The notes beneath the pieces were generated by a model that saw only the letters and a program-made list of their open reading frames with translations, was not told the DNA's origin and made no database searches. Shown one piece after another: positions 17,730 to 29,361 of a DNA stretch of 56,258 nucleotides (positions are counted from its first letter, which is position 1; every line of letters begins with the position of its first letter). Source of the stretch: Corynebacterium rhinophilum (lineage in GTDB: Bacteria; Actinomycetota; Actinomycetes; Mycobacteriales; Mycobacteriaceae); the NCBI RefSeq assembly GCF_030227225.1, contig NZ_JASPHQ010000017.1, forward strand, positions 1-56,258, in the 5' to 3' direction. A program made the translations under genes and the position numbers.

Positions 17730-19892
17730 GTGAGTACGCAATTGGGAAAGACCGTAGCAGAGCCAGTATCGCAGGAAGAGCAGCTGGATTACCACGCGCT
17801 CAACGCAATGCTGAATCTCTACGACGGAGACGGCAAGATTCAATTTGATAAGGACCGCGAGGCCGCCAATCAGTTCTTCTTGCAGCACGTTAATCAGAAC
17901 ACGGTCTACTTCCACGACTTGGAAGAGAAGATCGATTACCTGGTGCGCAATAAGTACTATGACCCAGCGGTCATTGAGGCTTATGACTTCGAGTTCATCA
18001 AGTCCCTATTCAAGCGCGCCTACTCTTATAAGTTCCGCTTCAAGTCCTTCCTTGGCGCCTATAAGTACTACACCAGCTATACGCTGAAGACCTTCGACGG
18101 CCGCCGGTACCTGGAGCGCTTTGAGGACCGCGTCTCCATGACGGCGCTTTTCCTTGGTGATGGCGATGGTGAGCTGGCAGAGCGCCTCGTCGATGAGATC
18201 ATGACCGGCCGCTTCCAGCCGGCTACGCCAACCTTCCTGAATGCCGGCAAGCAGCAGCGCGGCGAATTGGTTTCCTGCTTCCTGCTCCGCATCGAAGACA
18301 ATATGGAATCCATCGGTCGTTCCATCAACTCCGCGCTGCAACTGTCCAAGCGCGGCGGCGGCGTGGCCCTGCTGCTGTCCAATATCCGCGAATCCGGCGC
18401 GCCGATTAAGCACATTGAGAACCAGTCTTCTGGCGTCATCCCTGTGATGAAGATGCTGGAGGATGCATTCTCCTACGCTAACCAGCTCGGTGCGCGCCAG
18501 GGTGCGGGCGCGGTGTACCTCAACGCCCACCACCCGGACATCATGAACTTCCTCGACACCAAGCGCGAGAACGCGGATGAAAAGATCCGCATTAAGACCC
18601 TGTCCTTGGGCGTGGTGATCCCGGATATCACCTTCGAGCTGGCCAAGAACAACGACGACATGTACCTGTTCTCGCCGTACGACGTCGAGCGCGTCTACGG
18701 CAAGGCCTTCGGCGATATCTCCGTTACCGAGCATTACGAAGAAATGGTGGAGGATCCGCGCATCCGGAAGAAGAAGATCAACGCGCGCCACTTCTTCCAA
18801 ACCGTGGCGGAGCTGCAGTTCGAGTCCGGCTACCCGTACATCATGTATGAAGATACGGTAAACCGCGCCAACCCGGTCAAGACCTCCCGCATCAATATGT
18901 CCAACCTGTGCTCGGAGATATTGCAGGTCAACTCCGCTTCCGAGCTCAACGCGGATCTTTCTTATGACCAGGTGGGCAACGATATTTCCTGCAACCTGGG
19001 TTCGCTGAATATCGCCATGACCATGGACTCGCCGGACTTCTCCCAAACGGTGGAGACCGCGATTCGGGGGCTGACCTCGGTGGCGGATAAGACCTCCATC
19101 GATTCCGTTCCATCCGTGCGCAAGGGCAACGATGACTCACACGCCATCGGCTTGGGCCAGATGAACCTGCACGGTTACTTGGGTCGCGAGAACATCGAGT
19201 ACGGATCCGAGGAGGGGTTGGACTTCACCAACGCCTACTTCGCCGCCATCATGTACGCAGCCCTGCGCGCCTCCAATAAGATTGCCCGCGAGCGCGGCAC
19301 GACCTTTACCGAGTTCCCCGAATCCGATTACGCCAGTGGCGAGTTCTTTGACTCCTACGATCCGGCGGAGTTCCAGCCGCGCACGGAGAAGGTCAAGGCT
19401 CTTTTCGATGCCTCCTCCATCTACACTCCCACCGCAGAGGACTGGGCGGAGTTGAAGGAGGACGTTGCCAAGCACGGCCTCTACAACCGCAACCTGCAGG
19501 CGGTGCCGCCGACGGGCTCGATTTCCTATATCAACAATTCCACCTCGTCCATTCACCCGATTGCCTCCAAGATTGAAATCCGCAAGGAAGGCAAGATCGG
19601 CCGCGTATACTACCCGGCTGCGCATATGGATAACGACAACTTGGAGTACTTCAAGGACTCGTACGAAATTGGTTACGAGAAGATCGTTGATACCTATGCT
19701 GAGGCCACCAAGTACGTGGACCAGGGGCTATCGCTGACGCTGTTCTTCAAGGACACCGCTACCACCCGCGATGTGAATAAGGCGCAGATTTACGCTTGGC
19801 GCAAGGGCATTAAGACCTTGTACTACATCCGCGTGCGCCAGATGGCGCTGGAAGGCACCGAGATCGAGGGCTGCGTTTCCTGCATGCTCTAA
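17730..19892 (+). CDS. nrdE: Class Ib ribonucleoside-diphosphate reductase, alpha subunit
   Basis: A 720-residue catalytic subunit that reduces NDPs to dNDPs. Active-site Cys residues are visible at GELVSCFLL (near residue 178), NLCSEI (near 392) and the C-terminal redox pair in [17 protein letters not shown] and [17 protein letters not shown] are family landmarks. There is no N-terminal ATP cone, as expected for class Ib, so dATP control falls on NrdR at transcription. GTG 17730 is the start, with a weak AAAGG-type site upstream. The stop codon overlaps that of the convergent gntR gene. Confidence 0.97.
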   Translation: MSTQLGKTVAEPVSQEEQLDYHALNAMLNLYDGDGKIQFDKDREAANQFFLQHVNQNTVYFHDLEEKIDYLVRNKYYDPAVIEAYDFEFIKSLFKRAYSYKFRFKSFLGAYKYYTSYTLKTFDGRRYLERFEDRVSMTALFLGDGDGELAERLVDEIMTGRFQPATPTFLNAGKQQRGELVSCFLLRIEDNMESIGRSINSALQLSKRGGGVALLLSNIRESGAPIKHIENQSSGVIPVMKMLEDAFSYANQLGARQGAGAVYLNAHHPDIMNFLDTKRENADEKIRIKTLSLGVVIPDITFELAKNNDDMYLFSPYDVERVYGKAFGDISVTEHYEEMVEDPRIRKKKINARHFFQTVAELQFESGYPYIMYEDTVNRANPVKTSRINMSNLCSEILQVNSASELNADLSYDQVGNDISCNLGSLNIAMTMDSPDFSQTVETAIRGLTSVADKTSIDSVPSVRKGNDDSHAIGLGQMNLHGYLGRENIEYGSEEGLDFTNAYFAAIMYAALRASNKIARERGTTFTEFPESDYASGEFFDSYDPAEFQPRTEKVKALFDASSIYTPTAEDWAELKEDVAKHGLYNRNLQAVPPTGSISYINNSTSSIHPIASKIEIRKEGKIGRVYYPAAHMDNDNLEYFKDSYEIGYEKIVDTYAEATKYVDQGLSLTLFFKDTATTRDVNKAQIYAWRKGIKTLYYIRVRQMALEGTEIEGCVSCML

Positions 19893-20575
19893 GCGCGGGC
19901 GCGGTCCAGGATAGCGCGGGAGGTGCGCTCGGCGGCTTCGGCCTCGCCGGCGTCAATCTCCCGCGCTAAATCCATATGTAGCTGAGTGGTGCCGCGAATT
20001 GGATCCCGTTTGCGGGAGCCAAAAACGGATTTGCCCTTCAAGATAGTCAGCAACGCCGGTGCCAGCGCCGCGATCATCTCATTGCCGGAGGCCTCCAAGA
20101 TAAGGGTATGAAATTGCAGGTCGGTTTCGAGTTCTTCGCCTACCCGGGGGGAAGGGGTGGTCTCGAGCTCGCTGAGCCGGCCCGCCAGTCGCAGCAATTC
20201 GCGGCGCTGCTGTGGGCTGGCATTGCGCGCGGCAAGCTGCGCCGCCACCGGCTCGATACCAAGGCGCAGCTCGTTGAGTCGCGCCACCTGTTCCGCGCGC
20301 GTCTTATCGTGCGCCAGCCGCCACGAAATAACGGCGGGATCATAGACCGCCCAACTGCTGCGCGGCAGCACCTTGAGCCCCACTCGGCGCCCGGAGGAAA
20401 CCATCCCCAGATGCTCGAGGGTACGCATGGCCTCGCGCGCTACGGTGCGGGAGATGCCAAAGCGCTTTTCGATGTCCCCAAGGCGAAACCGCGTGCCCTC
20501 CGCCATTTCCCCGCTGACGATATCCGTGCCCAGCTGGTCTACTACAGGGCCTAAAAGGGGAGTGGTTTCTGCCAT
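19889..20575 (-). CDS. GntR/FadR-family transcriptional regulator, probably GntR1-like
   Basis: A 228-residue regulator with an N-terminal winged helix (residues about 10-75, including [20 protein letters not shown]) and a C-terminal FadR-type ligand domain (FCD; metal-binding Asp/His in [10 protein letters not shown] and later HMDL). It lies on the opposite strand between nrdE and nrdF. In C. glutamicum the gluconate-responsive repressor GntR1 is encoded in this same neighbourhood, so orthology is plausible but rests on position and family only. TATAAT on the minus strand (20619-20614) is a good -10. Confidence 0.85.
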   Translation of the reverse strand: MAETTPLLGPVVDQLGTDIVSGEMAEGTRFRLGDIEKRFGISRTVAREAMRTLEHLGMVSSGRRVGLKVLPRSSWAVYDPAVISWRLAHDKTRAEQVARLNELRLGIEPVAAQLAARNASPQQRRELLRLAGRLSELETTPSPRVGEELETDLQFHTLILEASGNEMIAALAPALLTILKGKSVFGSRKRDPIRGTTQLHMDLAREIDAGEAEAAERTSRAILDRARA

Positions 20576-20699
20576 GGCGCGGGCGTCCTTTCCTGGCTGT
20601 GTACTGCGCTTTTATTATAGGTGCGGTGCGGCGGGATGATGCGGGTTGGCATTGGGTATGCTGGGACTCGAAATTCTACACAGTGAAGCATTGGAGTGA

Positions 20700-21695
<996 letters not shown>

Positions 21696-21711
21696 CCGTT
21701 CTTAGTCCCCG

Positions 21712-21767
21712 CGCACCTTCGCTTCGGACTCAACCGAAAGGTTGATAACGAGCGGGGGTGCGTTTTT
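21712..21767 (+). terminator. Terminator of nrdF
   Basis: CGCACCTTCGCT pairs with AGCGGGGGTGCG (G-U pairs), with an inner hairpin TCAACC-GAAA-GGTTGA, followed by TTTTT. Very stable. Confidence 0.9.
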
Positions 21768-21797
21768 CGGTTTTTGACCTGCACATCTCGCAGGCGT

Positions 21798-21813
21798 TGT
21801 GACATATGACACC
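21798..21813. promoter_or_regulatory. Possible GlxR site upstream of ctaD
   Basis: TGTGACATATGACACC matches TGTGA-N6-TCACA at 8 of 10 positions and has a palindromic CATATG centre. GlxR control of cytochrome oxidase genes is known in C. glutamicum, which supports the assignment. Confidence 0.4.
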
Positions 21814-21864
21814 CCTGCCTGCCCTAAAGAATTTAAACCTTAAATCGTGCCCGCCCCACGTGCA

Positions 21865-21904
21865 GGGGGTATGTGACGGTTGTGGTTATTGAGGGAATAC
21901 CCCC
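21865..21904. repeat. Perfect 8-bp inverted repeat in the ctaD leader region
   Basis: GGGGGTAT (21865-21872) and ATACCCCC (21897-21904) are exact inverted copies separated by 24 bases. They lie about 50 bp upstream of the TATAAT box of ctaD, so a DNA-bound regulator is more likely than an mRNA hairpin. Confidence 0.55.
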
Positions 21905-21956
21905 AAGCTGGAGGACCATTAAGAGAAGCTGGCAAGAACGGGGGAAAATGTCCTAA

Positions 21957-21962
21957 TATAAT
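21957..21962 (+). promoter_or_regulatory. -10 element of ctaD
   Basis: TATAAT is a perfect -10 hexamer, with a leader of about 55 bases before ATG 22025. No good -35 is visible, suggesting activator dependence. The ribosome-binding site is AGGAGG. Confidence 0.6.
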
Positions 21963-22024
21963 CGAAGTAAACCTAGGTGTAGGTGGACCCAGTCCGCTGA
22001 CACTTTGTTATTCAGGAGGATTCT

Positions 22025-23719
22025 ATGACCGCTGTGGCGCCACGGGTCGACGATTACGTCGCTCCCACACGTCCAGAGCCAACCGGTAGGGAAAAGACCG
22101 GTTCAAAGGCTTGGGTATTTTTAACCACCACCGACCACAAGCAGCTCGGCATCATGTACTTGATCATGGCCTTCAGCTTCTTCTTCCTTGGTGGCTTTAT
22201 GGCATTGCTGATCCGTGCGGAGCTTTTCACCCCGGGTCTGCAGTTCCTGTCCAATGAGCAGTTCAACCAGCTGTTCACTATGCACGGCACCGTGATGCTG
22301 CTGCTGTTCGCTACGCCAGTTGTTTGGGGCTTTGGTAACTACATCCTGCCTCTGCAGATCGGCGCGCCGGACGTGGCCTTCCCACGTCTGAACTCCTTTG
22401 GTTTCTGGGTAACCCTGCTCGGCGGTGTCGTCATGCTGCTGGGCTTTATCACTCCTGGTGGTGCGGCTGACTTCGGCTGGACCATGTACATGCCGCTTGC
22501 CGATGGCGTACACACCCCCGGCATCGGCGCCGATATGTGGATCGTCGGTGTGGGCGCTACCGGTGTCGGTACCATTGCCTCCGCCATCAACATGATCACC
22601 ACCATCTTGACCCTGCGCGCACCGGGCATGACCATGTTCCGCATGCCGGTCTTCTGCTGGGGCATCTTCACCGCCTCCGCCATCGTGCTGATGATCTTCC
22701 CGCTGCTGACCGCAGCCGCCTTGGGCGTGCTGTATGACCGCAAGCTGGGCGGCCACATCTACGATTCAGCTAACGGCGGTGCCATCCTGTGGCAGCACCT
22801 GTTTTGGTTCTTCGGCCACCCTGAGGTCTACGTCCTCGCACTGCCGTTCTTCGGCGTTGTCTCCGAAATCGTTCCGGTCTTCTCCCGCAAGCCGGTCTTC
22901 GGCTACATCGGCTTGGTCTTCGCCATTCTGGCCATCGGCTCGCTGTCCATGGCCGTGTGGGCACACCACCTGTTCGTCACCGGCGCCATCCTGCTGCCGT
23001 TCTTCTCGTTCATGACGTTCCTTATTGCGGTGCCTACCGGTGTGAAGTTCTTCAACTGGGTCGGCACCATGTGGAAGGGCCACATCACCTGGGATACCCC
23101 GATGATTTGGGTCATGGGCTTCATGGCTACCTTCCTTTTCGGTGGTATGACCGGTGTTATGCTCGCTTCTCCGGCGCTGGACTTCCACTTGGCTGAGTCC
23201 TACTTCCTGATTGCGCACTTCCACTACACCCTGTTCGGTACGGTTGTGTTCTCCGCCTTCGGTGGCCTGTACTTCTGGTTCCCGAAGATGACCGGCCGCA
23301 TGCTGGACGAGCGCTTGGGCAAGATTCACTTCTGGCTGACCTTCATCGGCTTCCACGGCACCTTCCTGATTCAGCACTGGGTCGGCAACATGGGTATGCC
23401 GCGTCGCTACGCCGACTACCTGGAGTCCGATGGCTTCACGGTCTTCAACCAGATTTCCACCATCTTCTCCTTCGTCCTCGGCGCTTCCGTTATCCCGCTG
23501 GTCTGGAACGTCTTCAAGTCCTGGCGCTACGGTGAGGTCGTTACCGTGGATGACCCATGGGGCTACGGCAACTCTCTGGAGTGGGCAACCTCCTGCCCGC
23601 CTCCGGGCCACAACTTCACCTCCTTGCCACGCATCCGTTCCGAGCGTCCGGCATTCGAGCTGCACTACCCGCACATGGTTGAGCGCATGCGCGAGGAAGC
23701 TCACGTGGGCAAGCACTAA
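22025..23719 (+). CDS. ctaD: Cytochrome c oxidase (aa3) subunit I
   Basis: A 564-residue haem-copper oxidase subunit with twelve membrane helices. Ligand motifs: MHGTVM (low-spin haem a His), [11 protein letters not shown] (CuB His and cross-linked Tyr), a WAHHLFVTG His pair, and HFHYTLFG (haem a3 and haem a His). It is the catalytic subunit of the aa3 oxidase that works with the bc1 complex in Corynebacterium; other subunits are encoded elsewhere in this genus, and none is in the window. The ATG has an AGGAGG site. Confidence 0.97.
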   Translation: MTAVAPRVDDYVAPTRPEPTGREKTGSKAWVFLTTTDHKQLGIMYLIMAFSFFFLGGFMALLIRAELFTPGLQFLSNEQFNQLFTMHGTVMLLLFATPVVWGFGNYILPLQIGAPDVAFPRLNSFGFWVTLLGGVVMLLGFITPGGAADFGWTMYMPLADGVHTPGIGADMWIVGVGATGVGTIASAINMITTILTLRAPGMTMFRMPVFCWGIFTASAIVLMIFPLLTAAALGVLYDRKLGGHIYDSANGGAILWQHLFWFFGHPEVYVLALPFFGVVSEIVPVFSRKPVFGYIGLVFAILAIGSLSMAVWAHHLFVTGAILLPFFSFMTFLIAVPTGVKFFNWVGTMWKGHITWDTPMIWVMGFMATFLFGGMTGVMLASPALDFHLAESYFLIAHFHYTLFGTVVFSAFGGLYFWFPKMTGRMLDERLGKIHFWLTFIGFHGTFLIQHWVGNMGMPRRYADYLESDGFTVFNQISTIFSFVLGASVIPLVWNVFKSWRYGEVVTVDDPWGYGNSLEWATSCPPPGHNFTSLPRIRSERPAFELHYPHMVERMREEAHVGKH

Positions 23720-23743
23720 GGCCGCACTTTAACTCCTGACTAC

Positions 23744-23786
23744 AGCCGCCTTCCCCAGCCTCTTAGAGGTAGGGAGGGCGGCTTTG
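23744..23786 (+). terminator. Terminator of ctaD
   Basis: AGCCGCCTTCCC pairs with GGGAGGGCGGCT with one G-U pair; only three T follow, so it may be weak. Confidence 0.65.
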
Positions 23787-23809
23787 GCGCGTGTGGGATA
23801 ATGGTCGTT

Positions 23810-24922
23810 GTGAATACTCAAGCTGACACCACGACCATTACTAGTCTCGGACCAGACGCTCCCGGAGCGGCCGCCGCTTTCTTTACTGCGTTGGCTGATT
23901 TTCCCGTCCCGCTTGCCGATGTCCACCTCGCCACCGCCTCCAACCACCTCGCCCTCACCGCGCAGTGCGATCTGTCCAGCACCGATACCGCAGCACTAGG
24001 GGATCGCGTGCGCGAGGCCATGGCGCCGTTCGAGCATGAGGTGTCTATTGCACAAAGCTATGCTGTTGCCATTATTGGTGAGGAGATAAACGCGGGGGAT
24101 ATTAGCGCGGTGCAGAGCGCCGTGAATGGGGAGACGGTCCGCATGCGCCGGATAGCGCTGGATTCCCTTTTCGCCGTGGAACTTACCGTGGCACTAGAAG
24201 ATGCCGCCGCGGCGCGGCGGGCTCTGCGGGAGATTGCCGCTGAACGCGGTATCGATATCTCCCTCGAGGGCCTAGGCCATCGCGGCAAGCGTTTGGTGTG
24301 CTTCGACTGCGATTCGACCCTGATTGAAGGTGAGGTCATCGAGATGCTCGCCGCCCACGCAGGCAAGGAAGCAGAAGTGGCCGCCGTAACCGAGCGCGCC
24401 ATGCGCGGCGAATTGGACTTTGAGGAGTCCCTGCGCGAGCGCGTCGCGGTGCTGGAGGGCCTGGATGCCTCGATTATCGATGAGGTCGCCCGCGATATCG
24501 AGCTGACACCCGGCGCTAAGGAAGCGATCGGAACCCTCCACCGTCTGGGCCACCGCACCGCCGTGGTCTCGGGTGGCTTTATTCAGGTGCTCGAGGGCTT
24601 GGCCACAGACCTCCAGCTCGACTACGTGCGGGCCAATACTCTGGAAATCCGCGATGGCAAGCTGACCGGTAAGGTCATTGGGAAGGTGGTCGACCGCCAG
24701 GCCAAGGAAGACTTTCTGCGCGAATTCGCCGCGGATTCCGGAATCGGGATGGAGTCCACCGTTGCGGTGGGCGATGGCGCCAATGACATCGCCATGGTCA
24801 CCGCCGCCGGGCTGGGCGTCGCTTTTGATGCGAAGCCGGCGCTGCGCGAGGCCGCCGATGCCTGCATCACACCGCGCCGCCTCGACGCCGTCCTACCGAT
24901 GTTGGGAATTGCCAATGTCTAA
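23810..24922 (+). CDS. serB: Phosphoserine phosphatase
   Basis: About 370 residues. The N-terminal half has two ACT-like regulatory regions; the C-terminal HAD domain has CFDCDSTLIEGE (nucleophile Asp), VVSGGF and GDGANDIAMV. It catalyses the last step of serine synthesis. GTG 23810 is preferred: GATAAT at 23797-23802 ends seven bases before it, so the mRNA would be leaderless. ATG 23801 in frame is the alternative. The last codons overlap the start of the PTH2-like gene. Confidence 0.93.
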   Translation: MNTQADTTTITSLGPDAPGAAAAFFTALADFPVPLADVHLATASNHLALTAQCDLSSTDTAALGDRVREAMAPFEHEVSIAQSYAVAIIGEEINAGDISAVQSAVNGETVRMRRIALDSLFAVELTVALEDAAAARRALREIAAERGIDISLEGLGHRGKRLVCFDCDSTLIEGEVIEMLAAHAGKEAEVAAVTERAMRGELDFEESLRERVAVLEGLDASIIDEVARDIELTPGAKEAIGTLHRLGHRTAVVSGGFIQVLEGLATDLQLDYVRANTLEIRDGKLTGKVIGKVVDRQAKEDFLREFAADSGIGMESTVAVGDGANDIAMVTAAGLGVAFDAKPALREAADACITPRRLDAVLPMLGIANV

Positions 24923-25637
24923 GTTCGAGATAGCGCACCAACGCCTCGTTGCCGCCTGTACCGCTCGGGATTCCCACGAGGACCCCGCGGATCCGTCGAC
25001 CGTGCAGGCGATGCAGATAGCCCTCCACCTCCCCAAGCAGGATCCCCCGGCGCGCAGCGAGGTGCTTACCGCGGCCGCCCGCGCCGTGGTGGCCGCCTGT
25101 CTAGATGACCGCGCCGGCGAGGACGGTGCCTTCGCCGCGGCGCTCGCGCAGTGGTACGGCCACCGCATCCGCAAGATTGCCCGCCGGGCGCGCAATAAGG
25201 CGTGGCGCGATGTGCAGCTGCTGCCTGGTGTCACCGTGGATGACCGCGCGCGTGCCTTTGCACCTTCAGCGGTGGGGGAGGTGGACCCGCTCATTAGCAA
25301 GCTGCAGATCGGCCACACCGACCTCGCGATGGACGAGTCAGGGCCTCCGCTTGCCGATGCCCCCATTATCTACGTCGACCGCAGCCTCGCCATGACCGCG
25401 GGCAAGGCAGCCGCCCAAGTGGGCCACGGCTCGATGATGCTCGCCGCCGCCATGAGCCAAGAGGAGGCTGCGGCTTGGGCGGCAGAAGGTTTTCCGCTCT
25501 CTGTCCGCGAGGTGGACGCAGAGACATTTCGCACCGCCTGCGCGCAGGAGGACGCGGTAGTCATCATCGATGCCGGGTTTACTGAGATCGCCCCGGATTC
25601 GGCTACCGTGTGTGCGCTGCGGCGACCAATCGCTTAA
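24915..25637 (+). CDS. PTH2-like peptidyl-tRNA hydrolase domain protein
   Basis: A 240-residue protein. The C-terminal half (about residues 150-235) resembles the archaeal/eukaryotic-type peptidyl-tRNA hydrolase Pth2: a strand IIYVDRS, then MTAGKAAAQVGHGSMM, matching the family's GK-AAQ-xH motif. The N-terminal 140 residues are helical and not recognised. Actinobacteria normally have a Pth1 as well, so this protein may be accessory. ATG 24915 overlaps the serB stop by 8 bp, so the two are coupled. The 3' end overlaps the convergent helicase gene by 35 bp. Confidence 0.78.
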   Translation: MSKFEIAHQRLVAACTARDSHEDPADPSTVQAMQIALHLPKQDPPARSEVLTAAARAVVAACLDDRAGEDGAFAAALAQWYGHRIRKIARRARNKAWRDVQLLPGVTVDDRARAFAPSAVGEVDPLISKLQIGHTDLAMDESGPPLADAPIIYVDRSLAMTAGKAAAQVGHGSMMLAAAMSQEEAAAWAAEGFPLSVREVDAETFRTACAQEDAVVIIDAGFTEIAPDSATVCALRRPIA

Positions 25638-27567
25638 GGGCACCGCGTACCGTTTCCGGGTTCGTGGTTTGCCAGAACCGCGGCATCGAGGCCTTGAGGA
25701 ATGCGCCGTAGCGCTTGTATTCCAGTCGGTTATCCAGCACGGCGACGACCCCGCGGTCCGTTACGTGGCGCAATAGCCGCCCGGATCCCTGCGCCATGAG
25801 GAGCGCCGCGTGATTGGCGGAGACCTCCATGAACCCGGAGCGCCCGGCGGCGTCGGCTGCCTGGGAGCGGGCCTGCAGCAGTGGGTTATCGGGCCGCGGA
25901 AAGGGGATGCGGTCAATGAGGACTAGCGAGCACGATGGCCCCGGCACATCCACGCCTTGCCAAAGCGTCAAGGTGCCAAAGAGACAGGAGTTCTCCTTCG
26001 TGGAGAACTTATCTACCAGCGTGCCGATGGCATCTTCGCCTTGCACATACAGGTCAAACGGCAAACGCGGCGCCAGGGCCTCCGCGGCCTCTTCCGCCGC
26101 TCGGCGCGAGGAGAATAACCCCAGCGTGCGCCCGCCGGCGGCCATGATGAGCTCGTATATTTCTTCCAAGGTTTCGGAGGACAGGCCATCCCGCCCCGGT
26201 GCGGGGAGGTGTTTCGCGGTATACAGGATGCCGGATTTCGCCGGGTCAAAGGGCGTTCCTGCATCGAGCGTGTCATACGTACCGGACGGCAGGCCCCATT
26301 GTGCCGCCATGGCGTCGAAACGCCCGCCCAGCGCCAGCGTGGCCGAGGTAAGCACCACCGTTTGCTCCCCAAATAGGTTCTCGCGCAGCATGTGCGCGAT
26401 AGACAGCGGCGCGACGGCGAGGGTATCGGTGCCTTCCAGCCACACCACATCGTCTTGCGCGGCGGGGTCGTCGGTGGCGAAGACTTCCAGGATCCGCCGG
26501 ATCGCCTCGGCCAAGTCCGTGAGGTGATTACTTAAATTTTGGCGCTCGGCGTTCTTTTCGGGGTCATCGTTGGCCTCGCCTTCTGGGGCGCGGGAGATGA
26601 GGGATTTAACGCGCAAGAACTCATCGGCAAGCGCGCGCAAGTGCGCCTGGGAGGTCTCATCCAAATCCGTCCACCGGCCGGGCTCCTGGACGCGCAGCAG
26701 ATCATCGAATTCATCGGCCAACTCCGCTAGGTTTCCGGCATTGCCCAGTGACTTTGCGCGGTTCGCCGCCATTTTAATGGCGCGGGAGGTAATCTCCGCG
26801 GTGGAAACGGAGGTAATGCGCCCATCGAGCTCGTGTGCCTCATCGATGATCGCCACATCATGTTCGGGCAGGATACTGGCCTCAGAGATGGCATCGATGG
26901 CGAGCATGGCGTGGTTGGTGACGATGATATCGACATCGGCAGCAGCCCTGCGGGCCTCTTCGGCGAAGCAATCCGCACCATGCGGGCAGCGCCCGGCTCC
27001 CAAGCATTCATTTGAGGTCACCGATACCGCCCGCCACACCAGATCCGGAACGCCGGGCTCTAAATCGTCCCTGTCGCCGGTCTCGGTCTCCTGCGCCCAG
27101 TCGTGGATGCGGCGCACGGCCTTGCCGCGGTAGGAGATATCGGATTCATCGATAAGAGCCTCCGGGTCATCCGGGGTAGCCGCAATCTTATTCAGGCATA
27201 CGTAATTATTGCGGCCCTTCATGATGGCGAAGGTGGGGGTGCGCTCCATGACATCGGCTAGCGCCTCCGTTAGCCGCGGGAGGTCGCGCTCCACCAACTG
27301 GCGCTGCAGCGCCAGCGTGGCCGTGGAGACGACGACGGTGGAACCCGAGTTCATCGCATGCCGGATGGCCGGAACCAGGTAGGCCAGGGATTTACCCGTA
27401 CCCGTGCCCGCCTGGACGGCGAGGTGGCGCTCCTTTTCTAAGGCCTTAGATACCGCGTTGGCCATGCGAACCTGGCCCTCGCGGCGGGAGCCGCCGAGCG
27501 CGTCCACCGCCGCGCTTAGCAGCGTTTCCGTGTCGTGGTTTAGGGGCTCATCTGCGGGGTCACTCAC
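25603..27567 (-). CDS. dinG: DinG-type ATP-dependent DNA helicase (XPD-like)
   Basis: A 654-residue SF2 helicase. Motifs: Walker A QAGTGTGKS (near residue 57), an iron-sulfur cluster region with four Cys (YVCLNK ... NECLGAGRCPHGADC), DEAH (IIDEAHEL), and C-terminal motif VI (QGSGRLLRH). DinG enzymes unwind 5'-tailed duplexes and R-loops. GTG 27567 is the start. It lies 18 bp downstream of pncB on the same strand, the order seen as Rv1330c-Rv1329c in M. tuberculosis. Its 3' end overlaps the PTH2-like gene by 35 bp, an unusually long tail-to-tail overlap. Confidence 0.92.
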   Translation of the reverse strand: MSDPADEPLNHDTETLLSAAVDALGGSRREGQVRMANAVSKALEKERHLAVQAGTGTGKSLAYLVPAIRHAMNSGSTVVVSTATLALQRQLVERDLPRLTEALADVMERTPTFAIMKGRNNYVCLNKIAATPDDPEALIDESDISYRGKAVRRIHDWAQETETGDRDDLEPGVPDLVWRAVSVTSNECLGAGRCPHGADCFAEEARRAAADVDIIVTNHAMLAIDAISEASILPEHDVAIIDEAHELDGRITSVSTAEITSRAIKMAANRAKSLGNAGNLAELADEFDDLLRVQEPGRWTDLDETSQAHLRALADEFLRVKSLISRAPEGEANDDPEKNAERQNLSNHLTDLAEAIRRILEVFATDDPAAQDDVVWLEGTDTLAVAPLSIAHMLRENLFGEQTVVLTSATLALGGRFDAMAAQWGLPSGTYDTLDAGTPFDPAKSGILYTAKHLPAPGRDGLSSETLEEIYELIMAAGGRTLGLFSSRRAAEEAAEALAPRLPFDLYVQGEDAIGTLVDKFSTKENSCLFGTLTLWQGVDVPGPSCSLVLIDRIPFPRPDNPLLQARSQAADAAGRSGFMEVSANHAALLMAQGSGRLLRHVTDRGVVAVLDNRLEYKRYGAFLKASMPRFWQTTNPETVRGALKRLVAAAHTR

Positions 27568-27585
27568 CCCACACAGTCTAGCGAC

Positions 27586-28914
27586 CTAGTCCTTAAAGCC
27601 CACCATTCGCGTGGGCACGGCGGCGTCATCGCGCGAAAGCGCCAGTCCCTCCCACGGCAGGGTCTTGCGGGCCTCGTCCAAGTAGGTGCGAGAGGCCTCC
27701 AAATCCGGCAGGTCCTCCACGATGTGCCCATCGCGCATCAAGGGAATGGTCAATTCGCGGGTGGTGAGCTGGCCTGTATCCGGCGCGTCTGCGGCAAAGG
27801 GGTAGACGACTTCCTCGACCGCCACGCCGGAAGACCGGTAGGTGCGCAGCGCGCGCTTTGCCCCGCCCACCGATTGCTTGGACGACGAGCGCTTGGCCAC
27901 CGGCACGCCGTCAACCTCAACGACCTTGTAGACCATGCCCGCGGTTGGGGCACCTGAGCCGGTGACCACGGAGGTACCTACGCCGTAGACATCAACGGGA
28001 TCACCGCGCAGGCCCGCGATGGCGAACTCATCCAAATCGGAGGAAACCACGATATTGGTATTGTGATTGCCCAGCTCATCGAGCTGCTTGCGCACGCGGC
28101 GGGTCACCGCGCCTAGGTCACCGGAATCGATGCGCACCCCGCCAAGCTCTGGTCCGCCGACCTTGACCGCGGTTTCGACGCCCTTGGTGATGTCATACGT
28201 ATCCACCAGCAGGGTGGTATCGATGCCCAGGGTATCGATTTGCGCGCGGAAGGCCGCCTCCTCATTGCTCGTGCCATCCGGGTTCGTGTGCGCCAAGGTC
28301 CAGGCGTGGGCGGCGGTGCCAGATACCGGGATGCCGTAGCGGAAGCCTGCCTCCAAATTGGAGGTGGCGGTAAAACCGGCGAGGTAGGCGGCGCGAGCGG
28401 CGGTCACAGCGGCGTACTCGTGGGTGCGGCGGCTACCCATCTCCAAAATGGGACGGCCGTCGGCGGCAGTGACCATGCGGGATGCGGCAGAGGCGACGGC
28501 GGAATCGGCATTCAAGATGGACAGCACGATGGTTTCTAGCACCACGCACTCACCAAAGGTGCCGCGCACCGTCAAAATGGGTGAGTTGGGAAAGTACAGC
28601 TCGCCCTCGCGGTAGCCATCGATCTGCCCGGAAAAGCGCCAGTCGCGCAGGTACTGACGGGTATCTTCATCCAGGAAATCCATCTGTTCTAGCTGCTCAG
28701 GGGAGAAGCGGAAATCTTCCACGGCGCGCAGCACGCGGTCTGTGCCGGCGACGACGCCGTAGCGACGCTCATTGGGCAGGCGGCGGGAAAAGACCTCGCA
28801 GGTCACGTTGCGGTGGGCGGTGCCATCGCGAAGCGCGGCTTGCAGCATGGTGAGCTCGTATTTATCCGTGAGCAAGGCGGTGGAGCGATCGATAGGGCGT
28901 GCTATGTCATTCAT
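27586..28914 (-). CDS. pncB: Nicotinate phosphoribosyltransferase
   Basis: About 442 residues. It makes nicotinate mononucleotide from nicotinate and PRPP, feeding NAD salvage; nadE, for the last step, is also in this window. Landmarks are LLTDKYELTM at the N terminus, EMGSRRTHEYAA containing the phosphorylated His, and GVRIDSGDL with SSDLDEF for PRPP binding. ATG 28914 is chosen; a start at 28932 is in frame. Confidence 0.95.
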   Translation of the reverse strand: MNDIARPIDRSTALLTDKYELTMLQAALRDGTAHRNVTCEVFSRRLPNERRYGVVAGTDRVLRAVEDFRFSPEQLEQMDFLDEDTRQYLRDWRFSGQIDGYREGELYFPNSPILTVRGTFGECVVLETIVLSILNADSAVASAASRMVTAADGRPILEMGSRRTHEYAAVTAARAAYLAGFTATSNLEAGFRYGIPVSGTAAHAWTLAHTNPDGTSNEEAAFRAQIDTLGIDTTLLVDTYDITKGVETAVKVGGPELGGVRIDSGDLGAVTRRVRKQLDELGNHNTNIVVSSDLDEFAIAGLRGDPVDVYGVGTSVVTGSGAPTAGMVYKVVEVDGVPVAKRSSSKQSVGGAKRALRTYRSSGVAVEEVVYPFAADAPDTGQLTTRELTIPLMRDGHIVEDLPDLEASRTYLDEARKTLPWEGLALSRDDAAVPTRMVGFKD

Positions 28915-29030
28915 GAGCCTGATACTACTCACAGCTTAAGAAGCTTTCAGCATGCCTAGCCACCACCTTGGTGAGCTGCGGGGCGACCCTATGCCCAAAA
29001 TGCCAGCGAAAAATGATTAGGCTATAAGGC

Positions 29031-29357
29031 ATGAAGCCGCAACACCCCGAAGTCCGTATGAGCTCTCCCATGGCCACGCCCGACTTGGATGAAGGAATCG
29101 AAGTTGATGTGGCCGCGAGCGAGAACCTGCCGTGGATGTGCATCGTTTGGGACGATCCCGTCAACCTGATGAGCTACGTGTCCTACGTATTCCAAACCGT
29201 TTTGGGCTACGACAAAAAGCGGGCCAACGAACTGATGATGCAGGTCCACACAGAAGGCAAAGCCGCCGTGTCCAGCGGCGAGAAGGACAAGGTCGAGGCG
29301 GACGTAAAAAAGCTCCAGATCGCGGGTCTGTGGGCGACGATGCAACAGGCAGGGTAG
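29031..29357 (+). CDS. clpS: ClpS adaptor of the Clp protease
   Basis: A 108-residue adaptor that delivers N-degron substrates to ClpC/ClpP. The core [17 protein letters not shown] and the helix with HTEGKAAV are characteristic. TAGGCT at 29018-29023 lies seven bases before ATG 29031, so the mRNA is probably leaderless. DUF2017, four bp downstream, follows clpS in most actinobacteria. Confidence 0.95.
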   Translation: MKPQHPEVRMSSPMATPDLDEGIEVDVAASENLPWMCIVWDDPVNLMSYVSYVFQTVLGYDKKRANELMMQVHTEGKAAVSSGEKDKVEADVKKLQIAGLWATMQQAG

Positions 29358-29361
29358 ATAG

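Noticed and set aside
18006..19046. Long antisense reading frame within nrdE
   Set aside because: It mirrors a GC-rich, strongly conserved gene; no ribosome-binding site, no recognisable motifs, and composition typical of a shadow frame.
22766..23716. 316-codon antisense reading frame within ctaD
   Set aside because: All of it lies opposite conserved oxidase helices; the product is a low-complexity Gln/Glu/Arg/Val sequence with no family features.
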